NCBI GenBank assembly: GCA_022457065.1
Contig: JAJGBQ010000007.1
Span: 124,001-188,000 of the forward strand
Source of the DNA: Curvularia sp. ZM96
Taxonomy: Eukaryota > Ascomycota > Dothideomycetes > Pleosporales > Pleosporaceae
Length of the DNA stretch: 64,000 bases
Direction of reading: 5' to 3'
Shown here: positions 1 through 8,897 of the stretch, piece after piece
Layout of the letters: every line of letters starts with the position of its first letter
How positions within the stretch are numbered: the first letter of the stretch is position 1
Program-made: the position numbers and the translations under genes
Notes under the pieces: model-generated
Told to the model about the DNA's origin: nothing
The model's input: only the letters and a program-made list of their open reading frames with translations
The model's database searches: none

Positions 1-896
1 CGAAGTGTATTCGATCAAGCCAGTACGCCAGACCTCCTAAAATCATCCCAATATTGTGCTTACTCAATTCGACTCAGATACCTGACCATATCCGCCTCAC
101 TGCTTCTCATCATCTCGGTACCGCCTTGCGCGAGTGGAAGTCTTCGCTGCCTCCGCTCCTAGGATCCGTCAACCCTAGTAGCTTGATACCCACTTTTCGC
201 CGACAAGCAATCGCCTTAAAGCTCTCTTATTGCCATGCGGTCATGCTGGCCCATCGACCTTTTCTTCTCAAGAATACCTCACGCAGCGACGAGGCCATGC
301 GATCACTCGCAAAAGACAGCCTAACCGAGTGTATCGCAGCTGCCCGCTCAGTCCTGGACGCGGTCGACCGCATGGCTCGTGAAGGCCGTATGTTCCACGC
401 ATTTTGGTGGACACATTACGTCTGCTTCTGCGCCCTAGTCGTAGTATACGTATCTACTATACAGGATACGTGCCGAGATTCAATATCAGCGGGTGATCGA
501 CAAGTTATACTAGACCAAGCAGAAAACTGCTTGCAACACTTAGCGCGCGCTACAGCATCGAATTCACCATCAAGGAGGTACAGCATCATTCTCCAAGAAC
601 TACGTGCTGAAGCCAAACGAAAGACTGCCGTCCTGACACAAGAGCGTGCCCCAACATCGTCAGCGACAGCAATTTCTGGCAACTTAACAATGTTGCCCTC
701 GGAGTTTTTTAGTGACTCTGATCCGTCCCAACCAACTCTGCAAATGTGGCAGCCGCTTTTTGGCAGTCCAATGGATATGACGACACCAGGCTTGCAAGAC
801 TTTCTAGACCACTGGCAGACGACCGACTGGCTTGATCTTGACTCTTCGGCATTTTGTCATTTCCCTGGAGAGGACGGGGAAAGCTATCTTGAATGA
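1..896 (+). CDS. Fungal-specific transcription factor, C-terminal part (5' end outside window)
   Basis: The frame is open from the left edge to a TGA at 894-896. The protein has the late part of the fungal_trans (middle homology) region of Zn2Cys6 regulators: a W-x3-LP turn, then a helix with CHAVMLAHRPFLL, where the LxHRPFLL string is typical. A Ser/Gln-rich acidic tail (SDSDPSQPTLQMWQ, DHWQTTDWLDLDSS) could be an activation region. The DNA-binding N-terminus is not in the window, so Zn2Cys6 membership is inferred from the domain. It lies next to a transporter and a reductase-kinase gene whose shared promoter holds a CCG-N7-CGG palindrome, so a pathway-specific role is plausible but unproven. 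Confidence 0.8.
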   Translation, partial: KCIRSSQYARPPKIIPILCLLNSTQIPDHIRLTASHHLGTALREWKSSLPPLLGSVNPSSLIPTFRRQAIALKLSYCHAVMLAHRPFLLKNTSRSDEAMRSLAKDSLTECIAAARSVLDAVDRMAREGRMFHAFWWTHYVCFCALVVVYVSTIQDTCRDSISAGDRQVILDQAENCLQHLARATASNSPSRRYSIILQELRAEAKRKTAVLTQERAPTSSATAISGNLTMLPSEFFSDSDPSQPTLQMWQPLFGSPMDMTTPGLQDFLDHWQTTDWLDLDSSAFCHFPGEDGESYLE

Positions 897-984
897 GCTG
901 TAGTATGATGGATAGCAACCGTTACGTTTATATGAAATTGTTCACTGCCTATCTCCCCTTACTACTCCCTACTCATACCTAAAT

Positions 985-2829
985 CTATAGTGTGTATCGA
1001 AAAAGTGGCGACTTGTCTCCCATGTCCAAGAGTTCCTCATCCGTGTACCGTGCGCGAATCTCGTCCTCACCGAGTTTTGCCTTTTTCGAGTTGCCCCACT
1101 TGTAAGATAATTCAAGCAGAAATGCAACGACGAACCCGCTAGCGCCAAAGGCAAGCGACAACCCGAATCCTGTGTAATACTTGGGTTTCTCGCTTTCGAG
1201 ATACATATAGCTGCCAATAACACCACCAATATTACCAACGCATATATTGAAAGCAACACCGATAGCTCGCCGAGAAGACGGAGCAAGGTTATTTGCTGCC
1301 CAAGAGCTTCCTGCAGGTTGGACTGGGTAGATGCCCATGCAGGTGAGGATGATTGCGAAAAAGGCCGGTCCAAGGTTGCCACCAAGATCGCCATTGAAGG
1401 AGATAATGACTGAGTAGCCAATGAAAATGAGCGCTAAGGGGATCGCCACGAACGGTAACCGCCAGAAGAAGCGGTCTGAGAGCTTGGCGAAGAAGATGGA
1501 GCTTAACGCTCCAGCCACGTAAGGCGGCACTGTCATCAGTTGCGCATTCGTGTTGCTGAATCCCATGCCCTTAGTAATAGTGGGCAATGTAAACTTTGTA
1601 CCTTTCTACAAGTTAGCGCACACGAGATAGCTGCAGACATGGATGCATACCGTATGAGCAAGCAGAAATACAAAGGAGAATGTAAGCCTGCATGTAAAGA
1701 CGCCAGTTGCACAGCACCATTTTCAAATCATTCCAGTTGAAACCTTCCTTCTTTTCCTCACCAGATCTTCCGCCATCCTTGATGAATCGTTGAAGCTCGA
1801 GGAAGCGGATTTCGTCAGGTTTTAACCACCTTCCACTCAATGCAGGAGAGTCAATCAGGAGGAAAAAGCATGATACGCCGAGAATAACCGTGACAATTCC
1901 CTCAAGCAAGAATATCCATCTCCAGCTATCTCACAATTAGCGTTTCGTTATTAAACGTGAGATTGGATGCCGATATATATTGTGGGAATGTATCGATTCA
2001 AGACTTACCCTTCGTATCCGCCCACGCCATCCATCTTAGCAATGGCTGCCGCGAGGAGACCACTGAACGCTCCAGACAACGCTGACGCACAATAAAAGTA
2101 CGAAATCCTTGTAGCAAGATCTTTTGGCATGTACCAGTAAGAACAGAGATACACAGCTCCTGGAAAGAAACCGGCTCTGCACCTGATTAAGAAAAGCTCG
2201 CAGTACCGTATTGCGTCTGACTTACTCGAATACGCCCAAAAGGATCCTTGTTACCAGCAATCCAGTGAAATTCTTGACCACACCCATCATTGTCATGATG
2301 ATACCCCAACAAACTATAAGAATTCCGAGGTAGTATGATGGGCGTTTGAACTTCTTAAGTAACATGTTTGACGGAACCTCGAGCAGGATGTAAGGTACGA
2401 AGAAAACGGATAGAACAACGTTCCATTGGACACCGTTCAACCCAAGGTCGGTTACCATTCCTTCAATCTTCGCATTCTGTTCAAAGTCAGCCGCAATGTT
2501 TGAAAAAGTCTGATGTTATACCCACGCCAATGTTTGCTCGGTCTATATGAGAGATCAAGTAGAGGACTGCCAACATGGGTACCAGTCGAATGTCAACCTA
2601 ACTGAATCAGCATAACGCACAATCTGGCGCGCGGTCGTGGTCATTCTACCTTGCGAATTACGACTTTCCTCTGCTCTTCCGAGTAATTAGTGTAGAAATC
2701 AGCATCTTCAGGCGCAAGTCCTAAGACTTGGAAGTTGTCGATCTTGACTATCTGAGGTGTTTTGGAAACATGAGTAGAATTTGCTGTGTCATCCACGCAT
2801 TGGACTTCGTCCTTATCAATAGATTGCAT
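985..2829 (-). CDS. MFS permease, anion:cation symporter (Dal5/TNA1-like) family
   Basis: Six exons (2650-2829, 2526-2597, 2226-2476, 2009-2176, 1651-1925, 985-1601) join to 520 residues. Introns are 49-83 bp with GT-AG ends. The protein has the hallmarks of the ACS family that imports allantoate, nicotinate, pantothenate or other organic anions: an acidic N-terminal tail, LAVLYLISHIDRANIG in TM1, LLEVPSNMLLKKF in the TM2-3 loop, VTRILLGVFEAGFFPG in TM4, and GIYPVQPAGSSWAANN in the second half. About 12 membrane segments are expected. The start chosen (MQSIDKDEV) is 17 codons inside the longer open frame and gives the usual soluble tail. It is divergent from the reductase-kinase gene, which suggests co-regulation. 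The substrate cannot be read from sequence. Confidence 0.9.
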
Positions 2830-3282
2830 GGTGTTGTGTGCACGGAAAAGAACTTGGTGCAAAATAATGCGTTGATACAAAGGCTTCGTCTGGTGGAGAT
2901 GCCTCCTTTAACAGCAGTCATAACCCATGGCTTTATACAATGTTTTTGGCTAAGTTAATCCCAAGTTGCGGAGAAACGTGCAATCCCGGTAACCCCATTT
3001 CCTGGAGAAAGCGAAGTGCGGGGAAAGGGTGGTCATGCCAATCCCAATCTAGACATGGTGCGCTGATGATTTGCGCTAACATCTTCCGATGACATCGGAA
3101 CCTTTTCCGTACCAATCAAACATGAATCCGGCTTTGGCGGATATATGCAGCTGTATTCGAACACTATTGATTCTTCTACTCTCTCCACTGCGGTACTGAA
3201 AGCACTTGCTCTACTACATTTAACGCAAGTTACAATCACTTTCTTGCGTTTTCACCATCTTTTCTGAAACTTCATCGCAGTC
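2830..3282. promoter_or_regulatory. Shared divergent promoter of MFS permease and reductase-kinase
   Basis: These 453 bases separate the two start codons and hold no supported gene. The only strong structural signal is the palindrome at 3084-3100, listed separately. Confidence 0.6.
3084..3100. promoter_or_regulatory. 17-bp perfect palindrome, CCG-N7-CGG type
   Basis: The site reads TTCCGATG-A-CATCGGAA, two perfect 8-base arms around one base. It contains CCG and CGG half-sites seven bases apart. Inverted CCG/CGG triplets at fixed spacing are the classic target of Zn2Cys6 homodimers. It lies about 185 bp before the reductase-kinase ATG and about 255 bp before the permease ATG, close to a fungal_trans regulator. 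Function is inferred. Confidence 0.5.
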
Positions 3283-6200
3283 ATGGCACCTGCACAAATT
3301 GCTATCGCTGCTTCAGTGCCGCTGTCGCGGCCGCAGAGCACATACTTGGACGTTCACAAAACTATCCCGCCGCCGGAAGAGTCTACCATACAGACTGTGG
3401 ACGCCCTTGTCCGACACCGCGCACGCCAACAGCCAAACATCACAATTGTTGCATATCCAAAATCTGGGGTTGATTTTGTCGAGTACACCATGCAACAATT
3501 GGACGTTTTCGCCTTCAGGGTCGCTCGACATTACCAGGCATTGATCCCGACAAGAAAGAGCTCGGCAGAGAAACCTACAACTGTAGCGCTACTCGGGCCA
3601 AGCAATTTTGACTATCTTGTCACAATGCTGGCGTTAACCAAACTTGGTCACACAGTGCTATTTCTTTCAACCAGGATTTCTCAAGCTGCTGTCAACTCGT
3701 TGATAGAGACGACAGGTGCAGAATACTTATTAGCAGACTCGCGACATGCGCGCACAGCTTCTGAAGCTCAAATAAGCCTACCGCACTTAAGAATCAGTGA
3801 GATGGCCAGGTCAGACGTCTACCAATTTCCCATCGAAGTTTATGCGGATACACGCCTGGACTATCAACTTGATCATGCAATCGAATCCATGAACAACATC
3901 TACATCATCCATTCTAGCGGCAAGTAACATGGCAGAATTAGCGCTGCTCTTGCTAACAGCAGATTAGGCTCTACCGGACTACCTAAGCCCATCTACCAGC
4001 CCCAGAAAAGCGCAATTGCAAACTATGCCATCAGCATGAACATGAAGGCTTTCATCACGCTACCACTCTATCACAACCACGGCATCTGCAATTTCTTTCG
4101 CGCTATCTATAGCGGCAAATCCATTCATATCTACAATGCCGACCTCCCACTTACTCGACCACATCTCGCAACTATTTTGAGGCAGCATGACTTTGAGATC
4201 TTTTACGGTGTCCCTTACGCTCTCAAGCTTCTTGCAGAAACGGACGAAGGTATTCACCTTTTAAAGCAACTCAAGATCGTAATGTATGGAGGAAGCGCTT
4301 GTCCAGATGCTCTAGGCAATTTGTTAGTAGAAAATGGTGTTCACCTCGTGGGTCACTACGGAGCGTAGGTAATACCGAGACTCATTCTTCGTGTAGGCTG
4401 ACAAGGCATAGAACAGAAGTGGGTCAGCTGATGACATCTTTCCGACCCTCAGGGGACACGGCATGGAATTATGTTCGCGAAACATCAAAGCTCTCTCCAT
4501 TCCTCCGATGGCGCCCTTGTGGAGACAATCTTTACGAATGCATAGTCTTACCAGGCTGGCCGGCAAAGGTTGCTTCTAACCTTCCCGATGGAAGCTACGC
4601 TACGAAAGATCTTTTCGAGCCGCACCCAAACATCGAAAAAGCTTGGAAATACATTGCTCGACTCGACGATACAATTACGTTGTTGAACGGAGAGAAGTTC
4701 AATCCAGTCATGATGGAAGGAACCATTCGCTCGCATCGTGCCGTCACCGAAACCGTCATTTTTGGTTCCAACCGACCCTATCTAGGCATGTTGATCGTGC
4801 CCAAGATCGAGGGAACATCGCAGTCAGAGGTCGTTGACGAGATATGGCCTGTTGTCGAAACAGCAAACAAAACAGCAGAGGCATATGCGAGAATATCCAA
4901 GGACATGATTCGAGTCCTACCATATGGCTGTTCATTTCCCCGTACGGATAAGGGTAGTGTCATTCGACAAGCATTTTACAAGGAATTCGCGAGCGACATC
5001 GAAAATGCGTACGATACGGCAGCAAAAAGACATGGAAGTCTCAAGATCTACACCATCTCGGAACTTGAGAATCACATTCGCTCCATCCTACACAAGCATG
5101 TCCCACTAGTAAAAGACGTGGATCGCACGACCGACCTTTTCTCTTTGGGGGTCGATTCTCTCCAGTCTCTTCAAATTCGAATGGAGATCTTGAAGACTGT
5201 CGACGTTGGGGGCAAAACACTTGGCCAGAACGTCGTTTTCGAATATCCATCTATAGCATCCCTCAGCACTCATCTTCATCACCTCCGTACTGACGAAGAA
5301 GAGCAGCAGTCAACCCCAACTGAGAGAATGGAAGACCTTGTCTCGCAATACAGCTCTTTTGAAAAAGTCCAAAAACGGTGCCGCATTGCACTCACTGGTG
5401 CTACAGGCTCTCTTGGTGCCCACGTCCTAGCACAATTAGCTGACCGTCCCGACGTCGAGACAGTGCATTGCCTGGTGCGCGCTAAGACAAATAGCGACGC
5501 TATGCGACGTGTTCGAAGGTCCCTACTGGATCGAAAAGTTTATCATGAGCTTTCTCTATCGGCACGAAGGAAGATCAGTGCACTAGCAAGCGACCTTTCT
5601 GACCCACGCCTGGGTCTCGAAGATGCAACATATACAGAAGTCGCTTCGACTCTTACTGGTGTCATTCACTGTGCTTGGAGTGTCAATTTCAACAAGAGCT
5701 TGGTTTCTTTTGAGAAGGACTGCATCGCCGGCGTGCGACATCTCATCGACCTGTGCCTTGCTACGTCTTCACCGTTACCCGCCACCCTAGATTTTTGCTC
5801 ATCGGTGAGCACGGTCGCACGCTGTCCCGACTTGCATACGCCCGAACGACTAGCAGAGTATGACTGGGCTCAAGGAATGGGATATGCACAGAGTAAATGT
5901 GTTGCAGAACATATATGCATGGCTGCTGCAGAGAAGACGGGTATCAAAGCTCGGGTGCTGCGTGTTGGCCAGATTGTAGCTGATACAGTGCACGGCGTAT
6001 GGAACGCTACCGAGGCCATTCCTCTCATAATGCAATCCGCGCTTACTATTGGCGCACTACCCAAACTCCAAGAGTCGCCAAGTTGGACACCCGTTGATGT
6101 GGTTGCCAAAGCAGTGACGGAAATCTCACTCAGCAACGCGCCCTCTGTGGTTGCAAATGTCACAAACGCAAAGACCTTCTCTTGGACTAACGAACTTCTT

Positions 6201-7031
6201 CCCGCTTTACATGATGCGGGCCTTGAATTTGAAGAGATTGAGCCTAAGGAGTGGGTGCAGAAGCTTCGCGTGTCTGATTCAGATGCAACAGCCAATCCGT
6301 CCATCAAGCTTGTTGATTTCTTTGCATCAAAGTACGAAAAGGATAGTTTCAACCCTTCGAGAACGTACGAGACGGAGGTTGCTCGATTGTACTCGCCTTC
6401 ACTGGACAATGCTCCTACATTGAACAACGACTTTGTCAGAACGTTTGTCCGGCAATTCCAAGCTACAGCATGGAACCCAGCAAGTTCGAACTTCCGACCA
6501 AAGAAGCAGCTGGTTGTGTTCATCGGACCTTGTGGAAGCGGCAAATCGACTGTAGCAAAACACGTGAGCCGCCATGTCAAAGCTCCGTTTATCGAGGGTG
6601 ATGATCTGCACACAGCAGACGCTGTGGCCAATATGGCTGCTGGCGCACCACTCGATGATCAGACGAGAATACCGTGGCTTGATCGCATCAAGCAACGAGC
6701 TCTAGATACCGTCACCACACTGGGTTATGATCGTGTCTTCATCTCTTGCTCAGCGCTGAAGAAGTCTTACCGCGATCAACTCCGAAACTTGTCCGACAAC
6801 GACATCAACGTCACGTTCTTGGATCTTCAAGCTGAGCAAGAGGAACTGTTAAGGCGAATGAAGGCAAGGAAAGATCATTATATGGAGCATGGCATGGTAG
6901 AGGGTCAACTTGCTCTCTGGGAAGGGCCGCAGGAGAAGGAGACAGACGTGCTTCCTGTTGACGCTGGGCAACCCCTGGAGACAGTTTTAGAAGAGGTGAC
7001 ATGGATCTTATATGAGTATATGCACATCTAA
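3283..7031 (+). CDS. Adenylate-forming reductase (A-T-R) fused to a gluconokinase domain
   Basis: Three exons (3283-3919, 3968-4364, 4412-7031) encode 1,217 residues. The A domain (about 20-540) activates an unknown carboxylic acid: A3 is SSGSTGLPKP, formed across intron 1; A5 is YGATEVG, formed across intron 2; A8 is ARLDDTITLLNGEKFNP; A10 is PRTDKGSVIR. A7 is YATKDLF where YxTGD is usual. A carrier domain has LGVDSLQ (phosphopantetheine Ser near 591). The reductase domain starts near 674 with LTGATGSLG and has FCSSVSTV and YAQSK. From about 1,045 to the end lies a GntK-type kinase: GPCGSGKST, EGDDLH, DDQTRIPWL, SCSALKKSYRDQLR. No stop or intron separates the modules. Intron 1 begins GCAAGT (GC-AG type). 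Substrate and role of the kinase are unknown. Confidence 0.9.
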
Positions 7032-7860
7032 GCAGAATTTGATACGAGGAGCACTTTTCAGCCGCACGATGGAAACAATAGAACAGCCCGGTCAAGTCCC
7101 TAGGTAGTGGGTATCAGCATAAGTAACCGTGCAATCATGAGGGAAGACGAATTACTAGTCAAGGCTGATACACACCCCTGCTGAGCTATGACGAAGGATA
7201 TCCAGCCGTTCTGACATCCATCAGGATAACAATTCTTTTTCCATCTGCAGTATCTAGGGGGAAAGTAGCAATCACCAAAAAAATTGCCACTCCAAGTTAG
7301 GCGAAACTATCAGCCGTAGCGAGTCATTTGGCTGACAATCATACTCAAAAATGGAAACCTTCCTAATTAGCCACCCATCTGATGAGACAGGAAACTATGG
7401 TAATGATCCTTAATTAAAGAGGGTAGGGTCAATAACGAACTTGTGGAAGTTGTGATCGTCGCAGCGCATTTCATGTCACCCAAATTATTACTGTGACCTC
7501 TGCATATAGTAGTCAGCAAAATGCTTTCAGGTCTATTTCTATATTTTTGCATACTCACATACCCTAGAATAGTTTAATGTAACCCCCATATTCTTGATCA
7601 GGAAGGTAGCATCACTATCGCGCGCTTGATTGAGCTAGCGCCATGCATCAAATGCTGTGTAAGCCAAACACATCATCGTACAATACTGGATCTGTCTACT
7701 TTGGTAGTCAGAGCAGTGTCGACTTTAGAAGTCGGTCTCAGTGCTAATATGAGAATTCTTGCGACTACTAGTTCGAAATAAAGTATAAAGGTTCGGCTTG
7801 TCGCGCTGAAGAATCCGCACCTCATAACAGTAACACAAACAACGACAACCAACTTCTAAA
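7032..7860. other. Intergenic, no supported gene
   Basis: I see no gene here. Only the core promoter of the next gene (TATA box near its right end) can be named. Confidence 0.5.
7784..7790 (+). promoter_or_regulatory. TATA box of the small secreted protein gene
   Basis: TATAAAG lies 71-77 bases before the start codon. The two other small secreted protein genes of the window have a TATA element at similar distance, which supports the call. Confidence 0.5.
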
Positions 7861-8245
7861 ATGCATCTCCAAAACACCTTCCTCGTCGCAGCTATGACCA
7901 TTGGCTATGTTACTGCTGGCCAGATCAATTTCTACTCGGACCGGAACTGCCAAAACTACATTGGCGAAGCTCACCCTGGCATCGGCCAGGTCGCAGGGTA
8001 AGCTGGTCTTCAAGAACCATTCCTGCCTCAAATCTGGAATATTACTAACTGCATTTCCCAGTGGCCCTGCAGGCGGCTTCTCTGCCCTCTGGGTCAATGG
8101 CGATCTGTGGTCTTGCACACAGAGCTGCGGGCCGTACTGGATATGCGGTGACTCAGGCTGCGGCAATAAGGTGTCTGTAGCGACTGGTAGATGTGTCAGC
8201 TTCAGCACGGGCGTTTGGGGGGTCAATAAGTGTGAGTTCTGTTAA
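7861..8245 (+). CDS. Small secreted cysteine-rich protein, effector candidate
   Basis: Two exons (7861-7997, 8062-8245) give 106 residues. The 64-bp intron has GTAAGC at its start, a TACTAAC branch point and TTTCCCAG at its end. Residues 1 to about 20 are a signal peptide (MHLQNTFLVAAMTIGYVTAG). The mature part of about 86 residues has eight cysteines, an even number fit for four disulfides, and is rich in Gly and Trp (SALWVNGDLW, CGPYWICGDSGCGN). I do not recognise a named family. Size, secretion and Cys content match the working definition of a fungal effector or apoplastic protein. It is separated by one gap from a secreted protease gene on the other strand. Confidence 0.75.
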
Positions 8246-8897
8246 ATTCGCGGAGCGCAGGGATAATGCATTGGAGGCTTCAATAGGGCAATAAAAGTAT
8301 AGAAGAGGCTGTGTATTACTGTGTGCAATTATTCAATGAGTTTCTAAGCTGCGAAAACGAGTCTCAGATCATAAAAGTAGCAGTTCTCTTGGTCAAAATG
8401 TGCATGATACTATAGTCTAGCGAAAATTTAAGAACAACCGCAGCTTCCTATATATATGTTAGGGCCACTAATTTTTAGTGAAAAATATCAAAGCGTAGCT
8501 CGTGTGCTTTGTAGGCTACATTAGGTGTTGAATGGCTGGGAAATATCTAAATAAGCAAGCGCTGCGAATTGGCTTTTACTACCCTACCTCAAGACCAGTA
8601 TCGAAGCGCAAGATCGAAACGAATGTCTGGAGTGGTCCTAGATTTGCTAGTTTTGCCTGTTCGGTAGTAGCACAGTATCCCGGGGAGATGTTGCGAATGC
8701 AGGTTACTATTGATTTGCCATACGATCTATGGAATCTTACTCAAGTTTCACGGATACCCCACTTCGCGATTTTACGGTTGATGGGTCACAGTGACGATTG
8801 AGCGCTCATCTCTCCAATAAGAACCTTCCATTACTTATGCGCTGTTAAAGAGTGGTCTGCTCTGCTCTAATCTACCCACCTACCCCGATCCCAGTGC
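8246..8897. other. Intergenic between secreted protein and protease genes
   Basis: It contains an 89-codon open frame at 8532-8801 without recognisable features, which I do not accept as a gene. Otherwise I see nothing. Confidence 0.5.

Noticed and set aside
1..7031. Classic NRPS or polyketide cluster
   Set aside because: No condensation, ketosynthase or terpene synthase domain; the core enzyme is a stand-alone A-T-R with a kinase.
8532..8801. 89-codon open frame between the secreted protein and protease genes
   Set aside because: No signal peptide, domain, splice sites or codon pattern; typical chance frame.
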